A stretch of 64,000 bases of DNA from Mesobacillus jeotgali (GTDB taxonomy: Bacteria > Bacillota > Bacilli > Bacillales > Cytobacillaceae). The position numbers and the translations under genes were made by a program. The stretch is from positions 2,713,526-2,777,525 of the forward strand of contig NZ_CP025025.1 of the NCBI RefSeq assembly GCF_002874535.1, in the 5' to 3' direction. Positions 53,715 to 61,289 of the stretch are shown here, in pieces (position 1 is the first letter of the stretch; each line of letters opens with the position of its first letter). The notes below the pieces were generated by a model. The model saw only the letters and a list, made by a program, of their open reading frames with translations, was not told where the DNA came from and made no database searches.

Positions 53715-54701
53715 TTATACCCCTACGATTGAATCATTTAAGACTCTCGAAATCCTCAAGCCGCGATTAAGACGCAGGTCAACGAGTGTATCTCCCGTTT
53801 TAATCAGTGCCCTTAAAGGCTCAAATGGGTCAACCATTAGGATTGTCCCCTCTTCACCATCGCTAAGGAGAACACGTCTTCCGACAAGGCTGTCCATGAT
53901 CCTAAACAGGAACACGAGCATGATTTTCGGATCGAATTTTCCGAATACATCGTTTTGCATCTGGGAAATAACAATATGGAAAGGTTCCGCCTGATGATAG
54001 ACCCTTGAGGATGACATCGCATGGTACACATCAGCAATGGCGACGATTTTTGCAAGCTCGTCTATCTTTTCACTGCGAAGGCTAAACGGATAGCCTCCGC
54101 CATCCTCACGCTCATGGTGCTGCAGAGCAATCAGCGCGACTCTTTCATTTAGTTCTGGAATATCCTTCAACATCCGGTATCCATACACTGTATGGCGTTT
54201 CATTTCGTTGTATTCTTCCCGTGTAAGCTTGCCTGGCTTGTTCAAGATGCTGGCAGGGATACGAGCTTTCCCTATATCATGGAGTGTCGCTCCCAAGGCA
54301 AGGTCATGCAGCTCCGATTGGTCCAATTCAAGCCATTTCCCTATCAATGTAGAGATGATGCCAACACAGACTGTGTGCCTGTAAGTATACTCATCTTGTG
54401 CCTTTAGCTCGTAGAAAAGGTGATAGATATGGGGAATTTCTGCTGCCTGCCTGATGACAGGCATGATCTCATTCTTGATTTCACTAACAGGAACAACTCC
54501 TGTCTTTGCCACGATATCGAAAATCTCTTCCATTTGCATGGAGGCATCATCGATTTTCTTTGAAATATAATCAAGCTTTTTATTTACTGCAATCTGAGGT
54601 GTGTGGTCCTGAATGGCATTGCCATTCCTGATTGCATCCAATAATGCATCAATTTGATGATCAGTCAAGGACGTCAACGCGGATGGAGTGGTCTTCTTCA
54701 T
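53715..54701 (-). CDS. HD-GYP domain phosphodiesterase
   Basis: 328 aa with an N-terminal helical region of about 90 residues without a recognised sensor. The HD-GYP domain follows, with TLHDIGKARIP (His141-Asp142), HTVYGYRML, HHEREDGGGYP (200-205) and IVAIADVYHAMSSSR. Such proteins hydrolyse c-di-GMP or related dinucleotides. The C-terminal 70 residues (RRVLLSDGEEGTILMVDPFEPLRALIKTGDTLVDL) form a PilZ-unlike beta module. ATG with GAGGAGGG upstream. Cytoplasmic, with no TM segment. Confidence 0.9.
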   Translation of the reverse strand: MKKTTPSALTSLTDHQIDALLDAIRNGNAIQDHTPQIAVNKKLDYISKKIDDASMQMEEIFDIVAKTGVVPVSEIKNEIMPVIRQAAEIPHIYHLFYELKAQDEYTYRHTVCVGIISTLIGKWLELDQSELHDLALGATLHDIGKARIPASILNKPGKLTREEYNEMKRHTVYGYRMLKDIPELNERVALIALQHHEREDGGGYPFSLRSEKIDELAKIVAIADVYHAMSSSRVYHQAEPFHIVISQMQNDVFGKFDPKIMLVFLFRIMDSLVGRRVLLSDGEEGTILMVDPFEPLRALIKTGDTLVDLRLNRGLRISRVLNDSIVGV

Positions 54702-55043
54702 TCGTACCCTCCTCTTAGCTAATAATAGACTACTAGCCTATGAATTTTCACACTTCTGTCAGGCTTAGATAAAGCATTAATAAGAAAATAATAACAAATT
54801 TTTCCGAAAATAGGAACTAAAGCTGAGTGGATTTCACTTTATTTTTAATTTACTTAATTTTAAGATTATTTAGTTTGTAATACGCTTACATTCTTGACTG
54901 AATCCTTCCCAATAATGTATATTTAATACATCATTTAATAGAATATATTTGCCATATCAACATTGCAGGTGTATCCATTAGATGATAATATTCAACTTTG
55001 GCACATATTTTGTGTCACGAAAGACATGGGAGGAAAGTTTAAC
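54702..55043 (+). other. AT-rich cspD leader region without other genes
   Basis: A 342-bp interval between the divergent HD-GYP and cspD genes. It holds the cspD promoter at 54894-54923 and a leader of about 110 nt, long as in cold-shock mRNAs. An in-frame extension upstream of the cspD ATG has no ribosome site and is not believed. Nothing else is recognised. Confidence 0.6.
54894..54923 (+). promoter_or_regulatory. putative sigma-A promoter of cspD
   Basis: TTGACT (54894-54899), 18-nt spacer, TATATT (54918-54923). The predicted start near 54930 leaves a leader of about 114 nt before the ATG. Confidence 0.55.
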
Positions 55044-55244
55044 ATGCAAAACGGTAAAGTAAAATGGTTCAACAATGAAAAAGGTTTCGGCTTCATCGAA
55101 GTAGAAGGCGGAGACGATGTATTCGTTCACTTCTCAGCAATCCAGGGCGACGGATATAAGTCATTAGAAGAAGGTCAGGAAGTTTCTTTCGAAATCGTCG
55201 AAGGAAATCGCGGACCACAAGCTGCTAACGTAGTAAAACTATAA
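55044..55244 (+). CDS. cspD: cold-shock protein
   Basis: 66-aa CSD/OB-fold single-stranded nucleic-acid chaperone. RNP1 KGFGFIEV (13-20) and RNP2 VFVHF (26-30) are intact; [13 protein letters not shown] ends the fold. The ATG at 55044 has GGGAGG upstream. The symbol is from position, since ypeQ-ypeP follow as in B. subtilis cspD; a generic Csp is the safe reading. Confidence 0.95.
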   Translation: MQNGKVKWFNNEKGFGFIEVEGGDDVFVHFSAIQGDGYKSLEEGQEVSFEIVEGNRGPQAANVVKL

Positions 55245-55258
55245 TAAAAAAAGTTGAA

Positions 55259-55291
55259 GGCTGGCGCCTGGCGCCAGCCTTTTTGATTTTT
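55259..55291 (+). terminator. intrinsic terminator of cspD
   Basis: GGCTGGCGCC-T-GGCGCCAGCC strong GC stem followed by TTTTTGATTTTT. Confidence 0.92.
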
Positions 55292-55315
55292 CTGCTATTC
55301 TCGTAAAAGCCATCC

Positions 55316-55485
55316 AATGTCCATAAAATGCTCTTTCTTAGACATTTTGGCTATGGACACCTTCTAAAATGTCCATAAAACGCTATTTCTTAGACATTTT
55401 GGCTCCGACCTTTCGCTGAAATGTCCATAAAACGCTATTTCTTGGACATTTTAGCTCCGAACTTCCGCTGAAATGTCTAAAAGGT
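55316..55485. repeat. 52-bp inverted-repeat array 4 (three to four units)
   Basis: TGTCCA occurs at 55318, 55370 and 55422, and as TGTCTA at 55474. (T/A)GACA partners are TAGACA at 55339 and 55391 and TGGACA at 55443. Spacing is exactly 21 then 31 bp, period 52, with a 15-nt interval and a 25-nt linker as in arrays 1-3. The hexamer differs (TGTCCA/TGGACA instead of TGTCCG/CGGACA) and the arms extend outwards to AAAATGTCCA/TGGACATTTT. It lies between the cspD terminator and the ypeQ stop. Confidence 0.9.
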
Positions 55486-55503
55486 ATGACCACGAGATCA
55501 ACT

Positions 55504-55677
55504 CTACAATTTTTGCCCGCATTTTTTTATTTTTTCCCCAACGGTGCATTCATTGATACAGAACCGATGGGCATGCCTTTTACCGTTTTCTTGCCGGTGG
55601 TGTTTTTTGAGGAAGCAGCCATTGCAGTATGTAGTGAGCAATGTTTCTACCTCGGCAAGGATTTCATTACGCGTCAC
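55504..55677 (-). CDS. ypeQ: YpeQ-like zinc-finger protein, 57 aa
   Basis: GTG start with GGAGGG and AGGCGG upstream, 24 nt after the ypeP stop. The sequence carries YCNGCFLKKHHRQENGKR and HRFCINECTVGEKIKKCG. The paired CxxC and CxxxC cysteines plus histidines form a small zinc-binding fold, as in Bacillus YpeQ, and the ypeP neighbour agrees. Role unknown. Its stop is close to the end of repeat array 4. Confidence 0.8.
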   Translation of the reverse strand: MTRNEILAEVETLLTTYCNGCFLKKHHRQENGKRHAHRFCINECTVGEKIKKCGQKL

Positions 55678-55701
55678 TGAATTACCGCCTTTCCCTCCTG
55701 G

Positions 55702-56358
55702 TTATAATATTTGCATTTTGCTGTTGATCATTTTACCCTGCAGTGCCTGTGTCGCCAATTTATCTGCCTCTTTATTTTCTTTTCTGCCTACCGGATTGTA
55801 TCTTGGATGCAAGCCGAGGTCTTTAATTTTTTTCTCGATTCTGTCGAGCCAGCGGTTAAGGGTTTCTTCATAGCTAGGCCACTCCCCTTCCAGCTGCTTC
55901 AATACAACCTGGGAATCTCCTTTGATGTCACAGGTCATGTTCCTGACACCCATTTCTTCAAGAATGGTAAGGGCAAAATATAGAGCAGCATATTCTGCTT
56001 CATTATTCGTTTCAAGCTCATCGAAAACTTCATTGGCACGCAATCTGTACTTCTTTTTTCCCTGTTTGAAGTAGATTATGGCCCCAAGTCCTGCTTTATG
56101 ATTATAGTTATCAAAACCACCGTCAAAATAAACAGTAAGATCATGAGGTTCTTCTTCTACTTCTTCAAGAAGCTTTCTCATTTCCTTCAATGTCCACGAA
56201 GTACCGATTTCATCTATAAAAGAGATTCCTCCAGCTTTACCCGATTTTTCTAATTCTTCACCGGCCTGAAGCGCATGCTCGCCATCAAGGAAATCAGAGC
56301 TGAATAGGATCGGATCTATTCCTTTAGGTTTGTATTCCCACTCCAATTTATATTTCAT
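55702..56358 (-). CDS. ypeP: RNase H-like protein with N-terminal extension (YpeP)
   Basis: 218 aa. The N-terminal 70 residues (MKYKLEWEYKPKGIDPILFSS...) are a small separate domain, then an RNase HI fold. The four acidic positions are intact: Asp79 (TVYFDGG), Glu120 (TNNEAEYAAL), Asp148 (IKGDSQVV) and Asp199 (NKEADKLA). It may therefore cleave RNA in hybrids, although Bacillus type 1 homologues have been reported inactive. ATG with GGGGGAG upstream. Followed by ypeQ in one unit. Confidence 0.88.
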   Translation of the reverse strand: MKYKLEWEYKPKGIDPILFSSDFLDGEHALQAGEELEKSGKAGGISFIDEIGTSWTLKEMRKLLEEVEEEPHDLTVYFDGGFDNYNHKAGLGAIIYFKQGKKKYRLRANEVFDELETNNEAEYAALYFALTILEEMGVRNMTCDIKGDSQVVLKQLEGEWPSYEETLNRWLDRIEKKIKDLGLHPRYNPVGRKENKEADKLATQALQGKMINSKMQIL

Positions 56359-56552
56359 GACTTCTCCCCCGCTTTCTGATCTGTTTTTTCACTCCGCTAA
56401 ATGGGTTATTTTTAGTTATCTTACCCATTTTCCAAGCCTGTTACAATGAAATGGTACGTTGAAACTGAAATGGTCTTTGTATATTTTTATAAATTCTCAA
56501 TGCTATTATGATACACTAACTATTATCTGTACAAACCAACTGGGAGTGATCT

Positions 56553-56963
56553 TTGTTGTTCGAAGTGTATATCGACGGTGCAAGTGCTGGCAACCCTGGT
56601 CCAAGCGGTGCTGGCATTTTTATTAAAGGTGAAGGGGAAGTTTTTAGATATTCCATTCCTCTTGGTGTAATGTCCAATCACGAAGCTGAATATCATGCAT
56701 TTATAAAAGCATTGGAAATCTGCCTTGACAAAGGTTTTAAAGTTGTCTCCTTCAGAACCGATTCACAGCTGGTAAATGCAGCGGTTGAGAAAGAGTTCGT
56801 CAAAAATAAACTATATGCCCCCCTTTTGGAAAAAGCATTAATGCTTGCCAGTCAATTCGACCTCTTCTTCATGAAATGGGTTCCATCGAGTGAAAATAAG
56901 TCAGCTGACGATCTGGCAAGAAAAGCGGTAAGGGACAACAACATGAAAGGAACCGAAAACTAA
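56553..56963 (+). CDS. ypdQ: RNase HI family protein (YpdQ)
   Basis: 136-aa single-domain RNase H fold: YIDGASAGNPGPSGAG (Asp8), SNHEAEYHAF (Glu44), FRTDSQLV (Asp70), NKSADDLARKA (Asp119). The full D-E-D-D set is present. It lacks the basic protrusion of E. coli RNase HI. TTG start with GGGAGTG upstream. The EamA transporter starts 2 bp after its stop, so they are co-transcribed. Divergent from ypeP. Confidence 0.88.
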   Translation: MLFEVYIDGASAGNPGPSGAGIFIKGEGEVFRYSIPLGVMSNHEAEYHAFIKALEICLDKGFKVVSFRTDSQLVNAAVEKEFVKNKLYAPLLEKALMLASQFDLFFMKWVPSSENKSADDLARKAVRDNNMKGTEN

Positions 56964-56964
56964 C

Positions 56965-57903
56965 ATGAAAGCATCAACCTTCGCGGATTTAAGCTTACTA
57001 TTCGTAGCCCTGATCTGGGGCGCAACTTTTGTTCTTGTACAAAATGCAATTTCTTTTCTTGAGCCACAAGCCTTCAATGCTGTCCGCTTCACCCTGGCAG
57101 CAATCCTATTAGGGCTTTGGCTTATGCTTTTTGAAAAAGATCAGCTAAAAAAGGTCGATCGAAAAATAATTTTATCCGGAATAATGCTCGGCTTTTTTCT
57201 TTTCATTGGCTATGCATTCCAAACATTAGGCCTGTTGTATACAACCTCATCCAAGGCAGGCTTTATCACTGGTTTAAGTGTAGTCCTGGTACCATTGCTG
57301 ATGATCGGCATCTTAAAACAGCGGCCAAGCATCAACTCAATAGTGGGTGTCTCTGCAGCGACTGCAGGTCTTTATCTTTTAACAATGTCAGATGTTTCAA
57401 GCCTTAACATTGGAGACGGCTTTGTCCTCATATGTGCAGCTGGTTTTGCTTTGCACATCGTTTTTACCGGAAAATACAGCAGCAGCTATCCAACTCTCAT
57501 TTTGACGTCAGTCCAAATCTCAACTGTTGCTGCCCTATCTGCAGTATCTTCTGTCCTATTCGAGGATTGGAAAAGGGCATTCAACCCTGAGGTCATTTTT
57601 TCAGCGAATGTCATGATTGCCCTGTTGGTTACATCTATACTTGCAACTGCACTGGCGTTTTTCATCCAGACCAATTTCCAGAAACATACGACGGCTACTC
57701 GAGTTGCCTTGATTTTTGCAATGGAGCCAGTCTTTGCGGCCATTACCGCTTACTTTTGGGCCGATGAACGCCTGACATACAGTGCCCTGGTCGGTTGTGG
57801 ACTAATTTTTGCCGGGATGGTTTTCGCGGAGTTGCCTTCTGGCAAATTCGAAAGCTTTATCCGTAAGTTCCTTCCAAAAAAAGAGGCTGATTTCAAAGCA
57901 TAA
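56965..57903 (+). CDS. EamA/DMT family transporter
   Basis: 312-aa drug/metabolite transporter with ten predicted TM helices in two EamA halves: LLFVALIWGATFVLVQNA and FNAVRFTLAAILLGLWLML in the first, FALHIVFTGKYS and ATRVALIFAMEPVFAAITAYFW in the second. Substrate unknown (amino acids, metabolites or drugs). The stop lies inside a terminator hairpin. The start follows the ypdQ stop by 1-2 nt and relies on GAAAGG-like sequence within ypdQ. Confidence 0.9.
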   Translation: MKASTFADLSLLFVALIWGATFVLVQNAISFLEPQAFNAVRFTLAAILLGLWLMLFEKDQLKKVDRKIILSGIMLGFFLFIGYAFQTLGLLYTTSSKAGFITGLSVVLVPLLMIGILKQRPSINSIVGVSAATAGLYLLTMSDVSSLNIGDGFVLICAAGFALHIVFTGKYSSSYPTLILTSVQISTVAALSAVSSVLFEDWKRAFNPEVIFSANVMIALLVTSILATALAFFIQTNFQKHTTATRVALIFAMEPVFAAITAYFWADERLTYSALVGCGLIFAGMVFAELPSGKFESFIRKFLPKKEADFKA

Positions 57904-57930
57904 CGCTTTAGAACCAGCCTCTTCTTATAT
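57882..57930 (+). terminator. intrinsic terminator of ypdQ-EamA unit
   Basis: AGAGGCTG.../...CAGCCTCT outer stem with AAAGC/GCTTT inside, containing the stop codon, followed by TCTTATATAATTT. Confidence 0.8.
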
Positions 57931-57948
57931 AATTTCTACTTCGAGAAT

Positions 57949-58248
57949 TGTCCAGCTACTGCGCCTAGCCAGTTTTCTCCCCTGAATAAACTTCCTCGAG
58001 TATCTTGCGATAAGCGTTAGCTTTGAGCAGCTCGAGTCGCTTGTCTAGTATCGCCTCCTAGAAACTCTGAAACTTCGACTCCGTCGGCAGAAGCAAAAAG
58101 CGCTTCTTTGTCGGAGTCTCCAGTTTCTGCGTTTCTGGACAGTCGGCTATACTTTTCCATTTCGGTCTTGCCAATGAAGTCAAAGAACGACTTCACTGTC
58201 AAGCCCTCCATCGCTTGTCGGGGCTGACCAAGGCGCTTCCGCTTTTCG
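57949..58248. repeat. Bacillaceae interspersed repeat element (degenerate/extended copy)
   Basis: A 300-bp non-coding element between convergent genes. It begins TGTCCAGCTACTGCGCCTAG and ends with GCTTGTCGGGGCTGACCAAG followed by GCGCTTCCGCTTTTC, sequence blocks I recognise from dispersed intergenic repeats in many Bacillus-group genomes. Internal inverted repeats include GACTCCG/CGGAGTC, AGAAACT/AGTTTCT and GAAGTC/GACTTC. No transposase. Translations across it (for example on the minus strand at 58017-58358) are not genes. Confidence 0.75.
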
Positions 58249-58581
58249 TTATACGGCCAAAAGCTCGATTTTTTTAACGTACTGCAACGCTGCTTTGCGG
58301 GAATGGATTTTATTAGAAGCGAAGGTTTCCAGCAACGATATATAAAAGCTTCCATCAAAACCTTTTTGAGCCTTTAAGGTAATCTCAATGGCTGTATTCG
58401 TAAGTTCATCGGTAGAATTTGTATATTGCTGTCCAAAGTAAATAAAGCCGATAGCGTCCTCACGCAACTGGAACCCTTTGCTCTTCAAATGAAGCAAGTA
58501 ATCTTCAACTGTCCGCACTGACTGAATCAATCCTCTCTTCAAGCCGACTTCTAGTAAAATTTTACCGCATAATCCGAGCAT
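58249..58581 (-). CDS. conserved hypothetical protein (possibly DUF6123)
   Basis: Up to 110 aa. The core VEDYLLHLKSKGFQLREDAIGFIYFGQQYTNSTDELTNTAIEITLKAQKGFDGSFYISLLETF looks conserved and is probably the DUF6123 group of Bacillaceae. The N-terminal start is uncertain: an ATG at 58581 lacks a ribosome site, and a GTG before RTVEDYLL is possible. The C-terminus (ELLAV) and stop fall exactly at the boundary of the interspersed repeat, so the tail may have been reshaped by insertion. Lies 4 bp after the YuiD-like gene. Confidence 0.6.
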   Translation of the reverse strand: MLGLCGKILLEVGLKRGLIQSVRTVEDYLLHLKSKGFQLREDAIGFIYFGQQYTNSTDELTNTAIEITLKAQKGFDGSFYISLLETFASNKIHSRKAALQYVKKIELLAV

Positions 58582-58584
58582 TTT

Positions 58585-59046
58585 CTACCGTTTTTTCGTT
58601 AAAAGATATCCAGCAAATCCCATCGCCATGCCAAAAAGGGCTCCGCCAAGTACTTCCTTTGGCTGATGGCCTAGCATTTCCTTTAATGGGTCTGGAGACT
58701 TTTCTTCAAATTCTACTGGGTCATCCTCGTGAATCTTATCAATCAATTCATCAAGATCATTAACTTTCAATGTCAGTTCTCCTGTTTGTCTCCTTATGCC
58801 CTGTGCATCATACATGACAATCATGCCATACACAAGTGACAATGCGAAGTCAATCGAGCGTACGCCTTTTGTAAGTGCAACATATGTGGTTAAAGATGAC
58901 ACACCAGCTGAATGGGAGCTGGGCATTCCGCCGCTGGCCAAAAATAAATCTGGTTTCCACTCCTGTGTCTTTGCGTAATGAAACGGTATTTTTAAGGCCT
59001 GAGCAAGGCCAATACTCGAGATAGCAATAACTGCGCCTTTATTCAT
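58585..59046 (-). CDS. divergent PAP2 family membrane protein (YuiD-like)
   Basis: 153 aa. Motifs GGMPSSHSAGVSSLTTYVAL (phosphatase-like SSH) and YDAQGIRRQTGE (distal R block) belong to the divergent PAP2 group related to acid phosphatase/VanZ-type enzymes, and C-terminal GGALFGMAMGFAGYLL is a TM helix. Three or four membrane spans. Probably hydrolyses a lipid or small phosphate ester; substrate unknown. ATG with GGAGGTGA upstream. Confidence 0.87.
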   Translation of the reverse strand: MNKGAVIAISSIGLAQALKIPFHYAKTQEWKPDLFLASGGMPSSHSAGVSSLTTYVALTKGVRSIDFALSLVYGMIVMYDAQGIRRQTGELTLKVNDLDELIDKIHEDDPVEFEEKSPDPLKEMLGHQPKEVLGGALFGMAMGFAGYLLTKKR

Positions 59047-59203
59047 TATCCGTCACCTCCATGTTATTTTGAAGAAAAATGATTGCTTTTATTCTTGCCC
59101 GTTAATAATAAGGATTAAGCTGTAATAAGCAGACAACCTATAAAGGTTATTTCTCATTTCTAAGCATTTTTAAACAAAAACTTTTCTGGAGGGATCATTG
59201 ATT

Positions 59204-59335
59204 ATGAGCAAAAAGGGAAACAGAGGAACAAAGGCACCCGGGGTAAATCCACAAGGTTATGGACAGGATGCAGAATTTGCTGAGGAACCAAAGTCAAAGC
59301 TTGAAAATGCCGCAAAGAAGAAGAATACAAAATAA
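59204..59335 (+). CDS. sspL: small acid-soluble spore protein SspL
   Basis: 43 aa (MSKKGNRGTKAPGVNPQGYG then acidic/lysine-rich tail ending AAKKKNTK). The G-V-N-P-Q-G motif and E-x-K-x-K-L-E-N-x-A-K-K tail match SspL of Bacillus. Strong ribosome site GGAGGG, 10 nt before the ATG. Expected to be made in the forespore under sigma-G; I could not fix the promoter with confidence. Position next to ypcP agrees with B. subtilis. Confidence 0.85.
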   Translation: MSKKGNRGTKAPGVNPQGYGQDAEFAEEPKSKLENAAKKKNTK

Positions 59336-59340
59336 AAAAA

Positions 59341-59372
59341 CAACGGCTGGTATAAAAACCAGCCGTTTCCTT
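59341..59372. terminator. bidirectional terminator between sspL and ypcP
   Basis: AACGGCTGGT/ACCAGCCGTT perfect 10-bp stem with T-rich sequence on both strands, between convergent genes. Confidence 0.85.
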
Positions 59373-60262
59373 TAAGCGTGCATCGTTTCGTATTCGAACA
59401 GACGGTGCAGCCCTTTAAGTTCAACTTCATTGAACTTAGAAAGAAGCTTTTCCCGGTCAATCTTAAATCTAGCATCATCCATCTTGCATTCAACAGGTAC
59501 ATCACATTTGATTTCAGCTAGCTGTCTGCTTAAATGAAGCATATCAAGGTCAGCTTCGATTTTAGCTCTTTGTGATTTGGTCAGTTGATGCAGGTTCGCG
59601 ATGACACCTTCTACATCCCCATGTTCCTGAAGCAGCTTAATAGCGGTCTTTTCACCGATCCCGCGAACGCCAGGATAGTTATCACTCGGGTCTCCCATGA
59701 ATGCTTTCAAATCAATCATCTGTTCAGGCCAGATCCCCTTATCGGCAAAAAGGGTATTGCGATCGTGGACTAGATAATTGCCATAGCCCTTCTGTAACAG
59801 GATGACAGAAATCCGGTCATCGATCAGCTGGAGAATATCTTTATCCCCTGTCAGGATCGTAACGGAATCCACTTCCCTAGCCGTTCTGGCAATCGTCCCT
59901 ATACAGTCATCCGCCTCGTAGCCCGGCAAGCCAATGTTGGGCACATCCAGAGCTTCCACTACCTCTTTGACAAGGTCAAACTGTGGCAGCAGCTCAACAG
60001 GTGCCTCAGGTCTATTCGCTTTATAATTATCGAACATTTCAGTCCGGAAGGTTTTACTGCCCATATCCCAGCATACAGCAGTATGGGTAGGCTTGAAATT
60101 TGCAACTGCAGTCGCAAAGTGTTTGATGAAACCGTGGATCGCATTTGTAGGGACCCCTTTGGAATTTATCATGAACTGTCCGGAAACAGCTGTTGCATAG
60201 AATGCTCTGAACAATAAAGCCATCCCGTCAACTAGCATTAAAGAAGTTTTATTATTTTCCAA
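59372..60262 (-). CDS. ypcP: 5'-3' exonuclease (YpcP)
   Basis: 296-aa stand-alone homologue of the Pol I 5-prime nuclease domain, acting on RNA primers and flaps. Metal sites: LMLVDGMALLFRAFYA, FDNYKANRPEAP, GYEADDCIGTIAR, TILTGDKDILQLI, FMGDPSDNYPGVRGIGEKTAIKLL (with helix-hairpin-helix). TTG start with GGAGGT upstream. Monocistronic; partially redundant with polA in B. subtilis. Confidence 0.95.
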   Translation of the reverse strand: MENNKTSLMLVDGMALLFRAFYATAVSGQFMINSKGVPTNAIHGFIKHFATAVANFKPTHTAVCWDMGSKTFRTEMFDNYKANRPEAPVELLPQFDLVKEVVEALDVPNIGLPGYEADDCIGTIARTAREVDSVTILTGDKDILQLIDDRISVILLQKGYGNYLVHDRNTLFADKGIWPEQMIDLKAFMGDPSDNYPGVRGIGEKTAIKLLQEHGDVEGVIANLHQLTKSQRAKIEADLDMLHLSRQLAEIKCDVPVECKMDDARFKIDREKLLSKFNEVELKGLHRLFEYETMHA

Positions 60263-60440
60263 GTTGGTACCTCCATTGAGAAATTTTGAGCCATTGCTCT
60301 ATTTTAAAAGCTTGATGCCTTAATGTAAAAGTCAACTTTGATATTATAACATAACTCTCGAAGTACCCTTGCATATTCCGAAAATAACAATTCTTCAATT
60401 ATTGATTTAACCCTGTCAAATTGCATCTAATAAGCTGACT

Positions 60441-61277
60441 TCACTCACTCCTGGAAATTGGGTTTTCTTTGTAAGAAACCCAATCGCTATAACTCCCCGC
60501 ATACAGCCTGACATTTTTGAATCCAGCTTCTTTAAAAGCAATATAATTTGGCGTTGCTGTCACTCCAGATCCGCAATAAACGATGATTGGCTGATTAGGA
60601 TCAAGTTCTGCAAATCTCTTCTCCTGTTCATTACAGGGCTTAAAAAATCCATTTTCATAGCCTTCCATCCACGGCTTATTGATCGCTGTTGGAATATGGC
60701 CAGGAATCCGGTCGATTGGCTCCTCGATTCCCAGGTACCTTTTACTTTCCCGCGAATCTATAAGGACCGCACTTCCCGCCCCTTTTAGTGCGATATCTTT
60801 AACCTCTTCATAGGAAGCCAGCATATCATGATTTTCTGAGACGGTGTATTTTTCAGTCTCATAATGTGGTACAGAATGTTCAGTTGGATAGCCAGACTTC
60901 ACCCATGCATCAAAGCCTCCGTTCAGGATATAAACTTTTTCATGCCCAACGTATTTAAGAAGCCACCATAATCTTGAAGCGAACGCTCCTTCCTTTCCGT
61001 CGTACACAATAACCGTTGTTTCATTATCAATCCCGGCTTCCTGCAGTCTTTCCTTAAACTGAGTTGTTTCCGGGAGCGGATGTCTGCCTCCATGTTCCCT
61101 GACTGTACCAGACAGGTCTTTTTCGAGATCGAAATAAACAGCACCTGGAATATGACTACGTTCATATAGAAGCCTGCCATCATCAGGACTCCCAAGCTTG
61201 AAACGGCAATCGACAACTCTTGTTTTCCCGTCTCCAAGATGGTCATTAAGCCATTCAGTATCTACATGATTTTGCAA
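60441..61277 (-). CDS. two-domain rhodanese-type sulfurtransferase
   Basis: About 278 aa: N-terminal inactive rhodanese domain (VDCRFKLGSPDDGR, HIPGAVYFDLEKDLSG) and C-terminal active domain (AVLIDSRESKRYLG, GHIPTAINKPW) with the active loop VYCGSGVTA. The CGSGVT loop is of the 3-mercaptopyruvate-sulfurtransferase type rather than thiosulfate type. TTG at 61277 with GAGGAG 8 nt upstream. Follows the small Cys-rich gene by 12 bp. Confidence 0.93.
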   Translation of the reverse strand: MQNHVDTEWLNDHLGDGKTRVVDCRFKLGSPDDGRLLYERSHIPGAVYFDLEKDLSGTVREHGGRHPLPETTQFKERLQEAGIDNETTVIVYDGKEGAFASRLWWLLKYVGHEKVYILNGGFDAWVKSGYPTEHSVPHYETEKYTVSENHDMLASYEEVKDIALKGAGSAVLIDSRESKRYLGIEEPIDRIPGHIPTAINKPWMEGYENGFFKPCNEQEKRFAELDPNQPIIVYCGSGVTATPNYIAFKEAGFKNVRLYAGSYSDWVSYKENPISRSE

Positions 61278-61289
61278 GGAAACCACTCC

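Noticed and set aside
54963-55043. N-terminal extension of the cold-shock protein
   Set aside because: In-frame open sequence has no ribosome site; the ATG at 55044 with GGGAGG gives the canonical 66-aa Csp.
58017-58358. 113-aa minus-strand frame
   Set aside because: Lies across the interspersed repeat and antisense/out of frame to the 110-aa gene; no ribosome site and no family-like sequence.
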